DNA from: [Clostridium] innocuum
GTDB taxonomy: Bacteria; Bacillota_I; Bacilli_A; Erysipelotrichales; Erysipelotrichaceae
NCBI GenBank assembly: GCA_012317185.1
Contig: CP048838.1
Location: forward strand, 3,162,001-3,226,000
Reading direction: 5' to 3'
Length of the DNA: 64,000 nt
The first letter of the stretch is position 1. The number at the start of each line of letters is the position of its first letter. A program made the position numbers and the translations under genes. Below are positions 7,295 to 16,084 of this stretch, one piece after another. The notes below the pieces were generated by a model. It was not told where the DNA came from. It worked only from the letters and a program-made list of their open reading frames with translations, and made no database searches.

Positions 7295-9676
7295 TTATGC
7301 AAAGCTTTGTTCCGTACGATTGATGATTTCATCCTGCAGCTCCTTGCTCAGATTGCGGAAATGATCGGAGTATCCTGCAACACGTACGATCAGATCCCGG
7401 TATTCCGCAGGATTTTGCTGTGCCTTGATCAGTGTTTCACGATCGATGACATTGAATTGAATGTGGTGTCCGTCCATATTGAAGTAGGAGCGGATCAAAT
7501 CCGCCATATTGCTTAAACCGTCTTCACCTGCAACAACACTTGGTGTAAACTTCTGATTCAGCAGCGTACCGCCGGTGGACAGATGATCCATTTTACTCGC
7601 GGAGCGAATAACAGAGGTCGGTCCGTTCACATCCGCTGCCTTTTCCGGAGAGATTCCCTCGCTGACCGGCTTATGTGCAAGACGGCCGTTTGGAGAAGCC
7701 AGCATGACCTCACCGAAATATACATGGCAGGTCGTTGGCAGCATATTGATTCTCCACTGACCGTTACGCATATTCGGACGACCTGTAATCGTATTCTTAT
7801 AGAAGGTGAAGACCTCCTTCATAATCGCATCGGCATAATCATCATCATTTCCGTACTTCGGAGTCTTGCGGGATACCAGATTGAAGATACGCACATGCTC
7901 TTCTCCTTCGAAGTTGTCCTGCAATGCCCTCATCAGCTCACCCATGGTGAAATTCTTTTTGTCAAACACATTATATTTAATTGCGGATAAGGAGTCGGTT
8001 ATCGTTCCGATTCCTACCCCCTGCAGGTAGTTCGTATTATAGCGTGCTCCTCCGGCATTGTAATCCTTACCGTTTGTAATGCAGTCATCCGTGATGATGG
8101 AAAGGAATGGTGCCGGCATGTATTTCGCATAGATGCGGGTAATCATATTGCTTCCCTTCACCTTGATATCCGCAAAGTGCTCAATCTGTTTTTTGTATGC
8201 GTCAAACAGCTCCTCATAGCTCTTGAAGTCTTCTGCTTCTCCAAGCTTTAACCCAAGCTGCTTTCCACCAACCGGATCAAGTCCGTTGTGCAGTGTGATT
8301 TCCAAAATCTTCGGCAGGTTGAAATATCCCTGCAGAATGTATGCCTCACGTCCGAAGGCACCGGTTTCCACACAGCCGGAGGTTCCTCCGCGCCGTGCAT
8401 CCTCAATGGATTTGCCGGCATTCAGCAGCTCCTGAATGATAGCCTCCGTATTGTAGAAGGCAGGCTGCCCCCAGCCCTTACGGCTGATTTCACATGCTCT
8501 CTTGATAAATTTCATCGGTGTCTTTTTGGAAATCTGTACGTTGCTGGATGGCTGCAGCAGCTTCATTTCATCCATAACATCCAGAATCAGATAGGATACA
8601 TCATTCACCCCGTCTTCTCCGTCCGGTGTGATTCCTCCGGTATTGATGTTTGCGAAATCCGTATAGGTGGAGGATTCCTTCAGCGTGATTCCCACCTTTG
8701 GAGGTGCCGGCTGATTGTTGAATTTCACCCACAGACATTCCAGAAGCTCCTTAGCCTTTGTTTTATCCAGACGTCCTGCTTCAATGTCTGCTTCATAAAA
8801 CGGATTCAGATGCTGATCCAGACGTCCCGGGGAGTATGCATCCCATGGATTCAGCTCGGTTGTCACACCGAGGTGAACAAACCAGTACATCTGAATTGCC
8901 TGCCAGTAGGTCTGCGGCTTATGTGCCGGAACGACATCACAATTTACGGCAATCTGCAGCAGCTCTTCCTTACGTACAGGATCACTTTCCGTTTCCGCAA
9001 GCTCTCTGGCCAGCGCTGCATAGCGTTTTCCCAGAATCATAATGGCATCGCACATAATGCTCATACCGCGCAGCTCATCGCGTTTTTCGATTGCCTCCGG
9101 ATCCTTCAGGAAATCGATAGCAGCAATTGCCTTTTCAATGTCCTGCTGGTAATCCAGAAATCCCTTTGCGTAGATTTTCTCAGAACCGACCGTATGACCC
9201 GGACCACGCTGCTCCATAAATTCTGTAAATATTCCTGCTTCATAGCAGTCCTTCCATTCCTGTGACATGGAATTGATAATTTTATGACGGATGGAACGTT
9301 TTTCCCAGAACGGGATAATCGTTTCCTCCTGCTGCTTCATATCCTCATCACTGACCTTAAAGCAAATCAGCTCACGGTCATTCATAACCTTCATATCCTC
9401 CAGCGTGTGGCAGCACAGCTCCGGGAAAGTAGGCGTTGACTGCGGTCCTGCCCCCTTATCTCCGACAATCAGCTCGCCGTCTTCAATCGTGATGGTCTTG
9501 CGGGAAAAGATTTCCTTCATCGACAAAGCACGCAGCTCCGGGATCGATACCTCACCCTCGTATTTCTTGTAGGCATCCGTCATGAGCATAGCACGCTCCA
9601 TAAAGATATGCGGTGTAGTTTCCTCGCTCTGCTTTCTTAGCTTCTTGATTCGATCATTCATTCCTCTGAGTTCCAT
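7295..9676 (-). CDS. hypD: trans-4-hydroxy-L-proline dehydratase (glycyl radical enzyme)
   Basis: HypD removes water from trans-4-hydroxyproline by radical chemistry, giving pyrroline-5-carboxylate. The 793-residue protein has the thiyl cysteine in SGCVETGAFG (Cys435, Glu437) and the glycyl radical loop RVAGYSDHF (Gly768). Residues known to line the C. difficile HypD active site recur one position later here: Phe153, His161, Asp279, Ser335, Phe341 and Tyr451. This separates it from pyruvate formate-lyase and glycerol or choline enzymes. Start 9676 follows AGGAGGATAAACA. The activase gene lies 3 bases upstream and proC 29 bases downstream, matching the known hypD-hypE-proC grouping. Confidence 0.93.
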   Translation of the reverse strand: MELRGMNDRIKKLRKQSEETTPHIFMERAMLMTDAYKKYEGEVSIPELRALSMKEIFSRKTITIEDGELIVGDKGAGPQSTPTFPELCCHTLEDMKVMNDRELICFKVSDEDMKQQEETIIPFWEKRSIRHKIINSMSQEWKDCYEAGIFTEFMEQRGPGHTVGSEKIYAKGFLDYQQDIEKAIAAIDFLKDPEAIEKRDELRGMSIMCDAIMILGKRYAALARELAETESDPVRKEELLQIAVNCDVVPAHKPQTYWQAIQMYWFVHLGVTTELNPWDAYSPGRLDQHLNPFYEADIEAGRLDKTKAKELLECLWVKFNNQPAPPKVGITLKESSTYTDFANINTGGITPDGEDGVNDVSYLILDVMDEMKLLQPSSNVQISKKTPMKFIKRACEISRKGWGQPAFYNTEAIIQELLNAGKSIEDARRGGTSGCVETGAFGREAYILQGYFNLPKILEITLHNGLDPVGGKQLGLKLGEAEDFKSYEELFDAYKKQIEHFADIKVKGSNMITRIYAKYMPAPFLSIITDDCITNGKDYNAGGARYNTNYLQGVGIGTITDSLSAIKYNVFDKKNFTMGELMRALQDNFEGEEHVRIFNLVSRKTPKYGNDDDYADAIMKEVFTFYKNTITGRPNMRNGQWRINMLPTTCHVYFGEVMLASPNGRLAHKPVSEGISPEKAADVNGPTSVIRSASKMDHLSTGGTLLNQKFTPSVVAGEDGLSNMADLIRSYFNMDGHHIQFNVIDRETLIKAQQNPAEYRDLIVRVAGYSDHFRNLSKELQDEIINRTEQSFA

Positions 9677-9679
9677 TGT

Positions 9680-10594
9680 TTATCCTCCTATCTTCACCTG
9701 TTGAAAACCATGTTCCTCAAACAGAGATTTCAGCATTTCCATATGCTCCTGTGCCGGTACTCCCAAATCCGCTGCGGGATAGACACGACCCAGCTTTTCA
9801 TATTTGCTGCTTCCCGTATTGTGATACGGCAGCAGATTCACCTTGACGATTCCGATACGCTTTTTCAAATATGTAATGATATCCAGCATTGTATCCGCAT
9901 CACTGTTCACCGGAACAACGACCGGTATGCGGATGTTGATATCCGCACGGCTGTCTGCCAGAAATTCCAGATTCTCCAGTATGACAGCGTTGGATTTTCC
10001 CATATACTTTTTATGCTTATCATCATCCAGCGTCTTGATATCGTACAGAAAGGTATCCACATACGGCAGCAAGCGCGCATAGCTTTCCTTTGGTGCATAG
10101 CCGCAGGTGTCAATCGCGACATTGTATCCCTTATCCTTCAGCTGTCTGCACAGCTCTTCCAGATAATCGATATCCTGCGTCATGACCTCTCCTCCGGAAA
10201 GCGTTACGCCCCCGCCGCTTTCCTCATAGAAATGCGCATCCTTGTTTACGATGGTCATCAGCTCCTTAATGCTGTACTGCTTTCCGACGATTTCACGGTT
10301 ATTGTGCAGGCAGTAATCCAGACAGTCTGCACATAACACACATTTTTCCGTATCGGTATGTGCTGTTCCATCCTCCTCAATCGTAATGGCTCCATGACTG
10401 CACGCCTTCCTGCAATATCCGCAGCCACTGCATTTTTCGCGATTGAACATCAGCTCCGGTGCATACTTCTGACTTTCCGGGTTATGACACCACCAGCAGT
10501 TCAGCAGACAGCCCTTAAAGAATATCGTTGTACGGATACCATCTCCGTCATGCACAGAATATTTCTGAATATTGATTATGGTAGGCTCTTTCAT
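9680..10594 (-). CDS. hypE: HypD-activating radical SAM enzyme
   Basis: This 304-residue activase installs the glycyl radical on HypD using S-adenosylmethionine. The radical SAM cluster motif is Cys29, Cys33 and Cys36 (CLLNCWWC). An inserted ferredoxin-like domain has two four-cysteine sets at residues 55-65 (CSGCGYCRKAC) and 85-95 (CVLCADCLDYC), usual for glycyl-radical dehydratase activases and absent from PflA. GGVTLSGGE follows near residue 130. Start overlaps the stop of the XRE-cupin regulator (ATGA). It is directly upstream of hypD. Confidence 0.93.
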   Translation of the reverse strand: MKEPTIINIQKYSVHDGDGIRTTIFFKGCLLNCWWCHNPESQKYAPELMFNREKCSGCGYCRKACSHGAITIEEDGTAHTDTEKCVLCADCLDYCLHNNREIVGKQYSIKELMTIVNKDAHFYEESGGGVTLSGGEVMTQDIDYLEELCRQLKDKGYNVAIDTCGYAPKESYARLLPYVDTFLYDIKTLDDDKHKKYMGKSNAVILENLEFLADSRADINIRIPVVVPVNSDADTMLDIITYLKKRIGIVKVNLLPYHNTGSSKYEKLGRVYPAADLGVPAQEHMEMLKSLFEEHGFQQVKIGG

Positions 10595-11166
10595 AGCTTC
10601 TCCCCTGCTTCCTGAAAAAGGTTCGGTGTATTGATGGTGATAAATTTTACAACCTTGTTCGTCTGATTGCTCCAGTTATGCGTTCTTGTTGATTTATAAT
10701 GGGCACAATCTCCCGGATACAGATCACAGATATCCTCCTCGATTTGCAGAGTCAGAATGCCTTCCAGCACATAGACGAATTCTTCACCCTCATGCGGATA
10801 CGGCAGCGATTCCTCCACTTCCTTCTGTGGCAAAATCTCGACCAGCTTAGGCAGCATTTCCCCGCGATCAGCCATATTTGTCATTGCATATTCGATGATT
10901 GAGCTTCCCTCAATACGCAGAATTTCCCGCTCATAGCTGCGCAATACCGCTTTTTCCTTTGTTTTCGGCTGTTCCATGAAATACGTCATCTCAACCCCAA
11001 GCGCCTTTGCGACCTTCTTCAGCGTATCGTGAGCAATGGAGGTCAGTCCACGTTCCAGCTGAGACAGATAGCCGATGGAAAGCTCGGTAGCTTCACTGAT
11101 ATCCTTCAGTGTCATCTTATTTTCTGTCCGCTTCTGTTTGATAAGTTCACCAATATTTTTATTCAT
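10591..11166 (-). CDS. XRE-family regulator with C-terminal cupin domain
   Basis: About 191 residues: an N-terminal XRE helix-turn-helix (residues 3-58, with LKDISEATELSIGYLSQLER) and a C-terminal cupin (about 110-185, PHEGEEFVYVLEG and ALYPGD-like LYPGDCAHYKS). Proteins of this build sense a small ligand in the cupin. It is the first gene of the hypE-hypD-proC operon and overlaps hypE by 4 bases, so it probably controls this operon in response to hydroxyproline or proline. ATG at 11166 is chosen over a TTG at 11175 because AAAGAGG is better spaced for it. The link to the operon is inferred from position. Confidence 0.88.
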   Translation of the reverse strand: MNKNIGELIKQKRTENKMTLKDISEATELSIGYLSQLERGLTSIAHDTLKKVAKALGVEMTYFMEQPKTKEKAVLRSYEREILRIEGSSIIEYAMTNMADRGEMLPKLVEILPQKEVEESLPYPHEGEEFVYVLEGILTLQIEEDICDLYPGDCAHYKSTRTHNWSNQTNKVVKFITINTPNLFQEAGEKL

Positions 11167-11192
11167 ATACAGCAATACCTCTTTACATGATT

Positions 11193-11221
11193 ATTATATA
11201 TTTCACAAGTGAGGCTGTCTA
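11193..11221 (-). promoter_or_regulatory. Promoter of the hydroxyproline operon
   Basis: On the minus strand TAGACA (11221-11216) and TATAAT (11198-11193) are separated by 17 bases. The AAAGAGG ribosome binding site of the XRE-cupin gene follows. The flanking sequence TCACTTGTGA at about 11202-11211 is a short palindrome between the two boxes and could be an operator. Confidence 0.6.
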
Positions 11222-11408
11222 TCTTTTTAAGTAAAATTCTCATTAATTTACGTAAATTTTTGAATATACATGCATATTTTAACCTTTTATACAAGCAAAA
11301 TACCCTATTTTTTACCTTATTCACTAAAATCATTCGGAACTTTTCAACGAAATAGCTGTAACCGTTATCACTTTTTCACAAACAGACCACATGGTCTTTC
11401 TATCATAA

Positions 11409-11435
11409 CAAAAAAAAGCCGATATCTATCGACTT
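11409..11435 (-). terminator. Terminator after the DUF4234-DUF2752 pair
   Basis: On the minus strand GTCGATA, a short loop and TATCGGC are followed by eight T residues. The rest of 11222-11563 is AT-rich and shows no gene; the first part is upstream of the hydroxyproline promoter. Confidence 0.6.
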
Positions 11436-11563
11436 ATCAAGCTCTCCTCTGTTGTTTGCTTTTCACATTTTTTCACAAGTTGGGATATCTCCTTTCATAT
11501 ACAAGGAAGCTTTTATAACAGGCATGCATACTTGTTATATTGCCGTGCAGGAAGAAGCGCTTC

Positions 11564-11968
11564 TCAAAAAAACAGCTGCAGCAGGCGAATAAGCGGTGCA
11601 TGCTCATTCAGCTGCATAGGAGCATGGGGAAACACATAGAGCATTCGCCACAGGTATACTGCAAGCATAGTCCCCAGCAAAAGCACACTCATCACACGAA
11701 ATACCCTGCCCTTCACAATACCTTCTCTGTTCCTCACAAAAAGCACTACGCACATAGCGGCGTAAGGAAGCAGAAGGAATACAGCCGGATGGAAATACCA
11801 GGCGGCAGAAAGATTTCCTTTACACAGCCAGTATATGGCAGAAAACATATTGCAGCCCGGACATGGTATTCCAAATATCCGCTCAATCGGACAGAAGCTT
11901 CCGAAAACGAAGAGCACCAGAAACAGGATCACTCCGATTCCCAGTGCATTTTTTATATCACGGCTCAT
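11564..11968 (-). CDS. DUF2752-family small membrane protein
   Basis: About 134 residues with three hydrophobic segments. The family signature is the short cytosine-proline motif FGIPCPGCNMFSAIYWL near residue 40; most members have CPGCGLTRA, so the threonine-arginine pair is changed here. The function of DUF2752 is unknown. ATG at 11968 follows the DUF4234 stop after one base, so translation is probably coupled. A terminator lies downstream at 11409-11435. Confidence 0.72.
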   Translation of the reverse strand: MSRDIKNALGIGVILFLVLFVFGSFCPIERIFGIPCPGCNMFSAIYWLCKGNLSAAWYFHPAVFLLLPYAAMCVVLFVRNREGIVKGRVFRVMSVLLLGTMLAVYLWRMLYVFPHAPMQLNEHAPLIRLLQLFF

Positions 11969-11969
11969 A

Positions 11970-12296
11970 TCAGTACGTGCGATCAATCAAATCATTGATA
12001 CTGCTTTGCATTATACAGAGCGATATAATCGGCAAGCCGAACACAGCTAACAGAACAGTGATCAGACTGTTATCCTCGGCTCCCATCGCATACAGCTTTT
12101 TGGAATATTTCCAGAAACAGAAAATCCCCCAGATTCCACAGGTCACAATGGACAGCAGCAGATCGGTTATGGCGGTATCGTTTTCTCTTGCCCCGTAATT
12201 GATATCACTGAATATCTGTACCCATGCAATCAGATAGTAAATACCGCAGGTTATAATGGACAGCACAATAATGCCAAATATACTTCTTCGTCTCAT
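11970..12296 (-). CDS. DUF4234-family small membrane protein
   Basis: This 108-residue protein has three predicted membrane helices and two copies of the family motif ITCGIYYLIAWV / VTCGIWGIFCFWKYSK, the feature by which DUF4234 is recognised. Function unknown; in other genomes it often sits beside DUF2752, as here. Start 12296 follows GGGAGGTGCCTGT. Confidence 0.78.
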   Translation of the reverse strand: MRRRSIFGIIVLSIITCGIYYLIAWVQIFSDINYGARENDTAITDLLLSIVTCGIWGIFCFWKYSKKLYAMGAEDNSLITVLLAVFGLPIISLCIMQSSINDLIDRTY

Positions 12297-12429
12297 ACAG
12301 GCACCTCCCTCGTTTATGATATGCTATATCCGGTAAAACCATACCCGTTACCGGAAGTGTTCTAATTGTACCATAGAATCAGGCTTCTGTGTGATAAAAC
12401 AAATGTTTTCACAGAAATGAGCCATCCTT

Positions 12430-12800
12430 TGGTGCGTTCACCCAGGGCATGCGGCAATCCTGCCTTCCTTAGCAGAGTACATCAGCTGATAGAACAGCAG
12501 GGTGCTTTCCTTTATCCCCTGACCCTGCAGCGTATTCAGCAGTCTTTCTTCCAATATAGCATACAATCTCTCAGATTTCTATTTTCCATTATCATCGTAT
12601 CCTTTGCGTTCAGCTGATACAGCAGCATATATTTCCACTGGCTGTACGTTGATTCCTTGTCCCTTTCCATGATGCTTCCTGATATACCTCAGAAAGACAG
12701 CTTGTTTGTGAGTGCTGCTGATATACATGTATCGCTGCCCGGGATTCTTTATATCTGTAAATATTCCGTCGCGTCATACAGGCTCTTCATCATTTTGTCC
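12430..12800 (-). pseudogene. Decayed coding remnant of unknown family
   Basis: The 595 bases between the DUF4234 gene and htpG hold no intact gene. On the minus strand, successive frames give protein-like pieces (MMKSLYDATEYLQI, TYSQWKYMLLYQLNAKD and ILEERLLNTLQGQGIKES) broken by stops and a frameshift. These could be one degraded gene. I do not recognise the family, and chance cannot be excluded. Confidence 0.3.
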
Positions 12801-12821
12801 TGCTTCGAAATTTTGAAGGAA

Positions 12822-12863
12822 TAAGAAAACCTGTCACAGTGCACAGCTTCACTGAAACAGGTT
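12822..12863 (-). terminator. htpG terminator
   Basis: AACCTGT (12828-12834) pairs with ACAGGTT (12857-12863), with an inner CAGTG/CACTG. On the minus strand the stem is followed by TTTCTTATT. It lies 28 bases after the htpG stop. Confidence 0.75.
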
Positions 12864-12891
12864 GTTTCCTTGTTTAAATTTTATAATGCTC

Positions 12892-14835
12892 TTATTTGCT
12901 GGCCTTTACCATGAAATCACAGATTTTCTTAGAGAATTCTGTAGGATTTTCAATCGGGAAGCCCTCAATCAGTAATGCCTGATCGTACAGTAAATCTGCA
13001 TAATCCTTCACTGCATCCTTATCCTGCTCGTATACCTTCTGCAGGGCATTGAAGATTTCATGCTTCGGATTGATTTCCAAAATGCGGGATGCCTTCATAC
13101 CATACGGATTTCCTTCCGGCATAGCACTTAACACCTTTTCCATCTCAAAGGACATGCCTTCCTCACTACTCAGACAAACAGGATCATCCACCAGGCGGGA
13201 AGAAATCTTAACATCCTTCACCTTATCCCCCAGCACTTCCTTGATACCGCTTAACAGATCCTTATTTTCCTCAGCCTTTTTCTCCAGCTCCTTCTTTTCC
13301 TCTTCGCTATCAAGGTCCAGATCGCCCTGAGAAATGTTCTTAAAGGTTTTCTCTTTATAATTCATCAAAGCCTGAAGTGCAAATTCATCCACATTGTCTG
13401 TCAGATACAGGATTTCATAACCCTTTTCCTTCACCTTCTTGACCTGCGGCAGATTGTCAATCAGTTCCACCTTATCACCACTCATGAAGTAGATGTGCTC
13501 CTGCCCTTCCTCCATGCGGTTGATATATTCATCCAGTGTAACCAGCTTCTGTTCCTTGCTGGAGTAGAACATCAGCAGATCCTGCAGAGTTTCCTTGTTT
13601 GCACCGAAATCATTGTATACGCCGAATTTGATCTGCAGACCGAAATTCTTCCAGAACTTCTCATATTCTTCACGATCATTGCGCAGCATCAGCAGCAGCT
13701 CGGATTTGATTTTCTTTTCAATACGGTTAGCGATTACCTTCAGCTGACGATCGTGCTGCAGCATTTCACGGGAGATATTCAAAGAGAGATCCTGAGAATC
13801 CACCAGTCCCTTCACGAAACGGAAATGCTCCGGAATCAGCTCTTCCGCATTATCCATGATGAAGACACCACGGCTATACAACTGCAGCCCCTTCTTGTAA
13901 TCCTGAGAATAATAGTTGAATGGTGCCTTACCCGGAATAAACATCAGTGTTGTAAAGGAAACTGCCCCCTCAACACTTGTATGAATCACCTTTTGCGGCT
14001 CTGTATAATCATTGAATTTACTCTTATAGAATTCATCATATTCTTCCTTTGTAATCTCGGATTTGTTTCTTTTCCACAGCGGAATCATGGAATTCAGCGT
14101 TTTCAGCTCCTTCACGGTTTCATACTTTGGCTCTGCAGGCTTGTCCGTATCCTCGTTTTCACCTTCCGCATCCTCTACGCGCTTACTGGATTCCACCCAC
14201 ATTTCGATTGGGTAACGGATATAGTCAGAATATTTTTTAATCAGACGCTCAATCTCATACTGCTGCAGATATTCATCATAATTCTCATCCTCCGTATTAT
14301 CCTTCAGATAAAGAACAATCTGCGTTCCATGCTCGTCTTTTTCACATTCATCAATGGAATAGCCGTCTACCGCATTGCTGCTCCACAGATATGCTGTTTC
14401 TTCCCCGTATTTCTTCGTCGTTACCTCCACGCGGCTCGCAACCATAAATGCGGAATAGAAGCCGACACCAAACTGTCCGATGATATCCACATCATCATTT
14501 TTCTCTGCCTCTTCCATCTCCTGCTTAAACGCCAGAGAACCACTCTTCGCAATCGTTCCCAGATTATCCTCCAGCTCATCCTTGTTCATACCCAGACCGT
14601 TGTCCCGGATGGTCAGGGTGCGGTTTTCCTTATCTGCCTCCAGATAAATTTTAAAGCCGGATGTATCCACATCACTCAGGTTATCTGACAGTGCCTGATA
14701 ATACAGCTTGTCGATCGCATCACTTGCATTTGAAATCAGCTCTCTTAAAAAAATTTCCTTATGTGTATAAATAGAGTTGATCATCAGATCTAATAGACGT
14801 TTGGACTCAGCCTTGAATTGTTTCTTTCTCGCCAT
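12892..14835 (-). CDS. htpG: HSP90-family molecular chaperone HtpG
   Basis: The 647-residue protein is a full-length bacterial Hsp90. The N-terminal GHKL ATPase domain has ELISNASDAIDK (about 33-44), the ATP-lid motif DNGLGMNKDEL and GQFGVGFYSAFM. The middle domain carries LNISREMLQHDRQLK with the catalytic arginine. The C-terminal dimerisation domain follows. It refolds or remodels client proteins in the cytoplasm under stress. Two CIRCE boxes in its promoter region indicate HrcA control. Transcription is monocistronic, with a terminator directly downstream. Confidence 0.97.
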   Translation of the reverse strand: MARKKQFKAESKRLLDLMINSIYTHKEIFLRELISNASDAIDKLYYQALSDNLSDVDTSGFKIYLEADKENRTLTIRDNGLGMNKDELEDNLGTIAKSGSLAFKQEMEEAEKNDDVDIIGQFGVGFYSAFMVASRVEVTTKKYGEETAYLWSSNAVDGYSIDECEKDEHGTQIVLYLKDNTEDENYDEYLQQYEIERLIKKYSDYIRYPIEMWVESSKRVEDAEGENEDTDKPAEPKYETVKELKTLNSMIPLWKRNKSEITKEEYDEFYKSKFNDYTEPQKVIHTSVEGAVSFTTLMFIPGKAPFNYYSQDYKKGLQLYSRGVFIMDNAEELIPEHFRFVKGLVDSQDLSLNISREMLQHDRQLKVIANRIEKKIKSELLLMLRNDREEYEKFWKNFGLQIKFGVYNDFGANKETLQDLLMFYSSKEQKLVTLDEYINRMEEGQEHIYFMSGDKVELIDNLPQVKKVKEKGYEILYLTDNVDEFALQALMNYKEKTFKNISQGDLDLDSEEEKKELEKKAEENKDLLSGIKEVLGDKVKDVKISSRLVDDPVCLSSEEGMSFEMEKVLSAMPEGNPYGMKASRILEINPKHEIFNALQKVYEQDKDAVKDYADLLYDQALLIEGFPIENPTEFSKKICDFMVKASK

Positions 14836-14851
14836 ACGTAATTACCTCCTG

Positions 14852-14878
14852 TTAGCACTCGCTCTTTAAGTCTGCTAA
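14852..14878 (-). promoter_or_regulatory. Degenerate CIRCE operator (proximal) for htpG
   Basis: TTAGCACTC at 14852-14860 is followed by 9 bases and GTCTGCTAA at 14870-14878. The left arm matches CIRCE exactly; the right arm differs from GAGTGCTAA at three positions. It lies between the promoter -10 box and the start codon, where HrcA would block elongation or initiation. Confidence 0.6.
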
Positions 14879-14879
14879 T

Positions 14880-14922
14880 AGTATATGCCAATATTTTAGC
14901 ACTGTCAATAGGTTAGTGCTAA
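14880..14922 (-). promoter_or_regulatory. htpG promoter overlapped by a CIRCE operator
   Basis: On the minus strand TTGACA (14908-14903) and TATACT (14885-14880) are separated by 17 bases. TTAGCACTG (14896-14904), 9 bases and TAGTGCTAA (14914-14922) form a near-perfect CIRCE that covers the -35 box. HrcA binding would exclude RNA polymerase. Confidence 0.88.
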
Positions 14923-15227
14923 AAACCATAATTTTTTCATAGAAAAGCATTTCCTTTTCCTGAGCTACTATACAGATGATCATAAGGCTGCAAATGAAGG
15001 GAAGACAAATCAACAGCCATAGGATCTCTCAGAATTTATCCCGTGAACATAAAAAGCCTGCACTGATCATGACAGCATACATAGTTCGCCAAAATGTATA
15101 CGATAAAACACTCGGCTGCCTGCGGAAGCGGAAGAGTGCAGAGGTATACCTACAGCATTTATCCTGTTATCCGGTGCTTTTAGCAACAATATCCACTGCA
15201 ACCATAAAATATAATATATAGAAAGCA
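14923..15227. other. Intergenic region without a recognisable gene
   Basis: Between the htpG promoter and the proBA promoter I see no ORF with a ribosome binding site or family resemblance. An 81-codon open frame at 14976-15221 on the plus strand has neither. Confidence 0.5.
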
Positions 15228-15256
15228 TTGCGTCTTTGATTCTTCTTGGGTATAAT
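15228..15256 (+). promoter_or_regulatory. proBA promoter
   Basis: TTGCGT (15228-15233) and TATAAT (15251-15256) are 17 bases apart. AAAGGAGTTG follows as the ribosome binding site of proB. No T-box or riboswitch structure is apparent in the short leader. Confidence 0.7.
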
Positions 15257-15289
15257 AGAAGAAACAATTTTCAAAGGAGTTGTAAATAA

Positions 15290-16084
15290 ATGAAAGATAT
15301 GAAACAAATTAAAAGAATCGTTGTCAAAGTCGGCTCCTCCACGCTGACACATCCCGGCGGAGGCTTGAATTTTCAACGCATAGATGCTTTAGCTATGGTA
15401 CTGAGCGATATAAAAAACAGAGGATTGGATGTTGTTCTGGTAAGCAGTGGGGCGGTTGCGGCAGGAGTTGCCAAGATGCAGATGCGCAAGCGTCCGGAGC
15501 TGATGCGAGAAAAACAGGCGGCAGCATCCGTAGGACAATGTGAGCTGATGTTTATCTATGATAAATTCTTTTCCCAATACGGTCAAAGCATCGCACAGCT
15601 GTTACTCACCAAAACCGTCACCAAAAATGAAGTATTGCGCGCAAACGCCGTAAATACTCTGGAGACACTGCTGGAATATGGTGTCATTCCCATCGTCAAC
15701 GAGAATGACAGTGTGGCCGTTGATGAAATCGCCTATGGAGATAACGATACACTCAGTGCAGTCACCGCCTATCTGACCAATGCCGATCTGCTGGTGCTGC
15801 TATCTGATATCGACGGACTGTTTAACGATGATCCCATGAAAAACAAGGATGCCCGGTTGATTCCGGTCGTAAGAGCTATTGATGATACCGTCTTCCGCAT
15901 GGCAAAGGGAGCCGGTTCCTCCCGCGGTACCGGAGGTATGGTTACCAAAATATCTGCGGCACAGTTCGCGAATGAGCATGGTATCCCGATGATCATCGCA
16001 AATGGACGGCAGCCGTCGATTTTATATGATATTCTGCGTGATGATTACCGCGGAACGCTGTTTACTATGAGGGAGGAAATGTAA
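15290..16084 (+). CDS. proB: Glutamate 5-kinase
   Basis: ProB phosphorylates glutamate to gamma-glutamyl phosphate, the first step of proline synthesis. The 264-residue protein is the amino-acid kinase domain alone (VVKVGSSTL at 10-18, VSSGAVAAG near 50, NENDSVAVDE near 135, SDIDGLF near 168). The C-terminal PUA domain of the 367-residue E. coli enzyme is absent, as in some Gram-positive forms. The stop codon is immediately followed by the proA start with no gap. Feedback control by proline is expected for the family. Confidence 0.95.
   Translation: MKDMKQIKRIVVKVGSSTLTHPGGGLNFQRIDALAMVLSDIKNRGLDVVLVSSGAVAAGVAKMQMRKRPELMREKQAAASVGQCELMFIYDKFFSQYGQSIAQLLLTKTVTKNEVLRANAVNTLETLLEYGVIPIVNENDSVAVDEIAYGDNDTLSAVTAYLTNADLLVLLSDIDGLFNDDPMKNKDARLIPVVRAIDDTVFRMAKGAGSSRGTGGMVTKISAAQFANEHGIPMIIANGRQPSILYDILRDDYRGTLFTMREEM

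Noticed and set aside
8288..9265. Long plus-strand frame opposite hypD
   Set aside because: Antisense shadow; hypD is fully supported by motifs on the other strand.
13495..14688. Long plus-strand frame opposite htpG
   Set aside because: Antisense shadow of the strongly conserved htpG gene with no start signals.
14976..15221. Plus-strand ORF of 81 codons upstream of proB
   Set aside because: No ribosome binding site and no homology; it lies before the clear proBA promoter.
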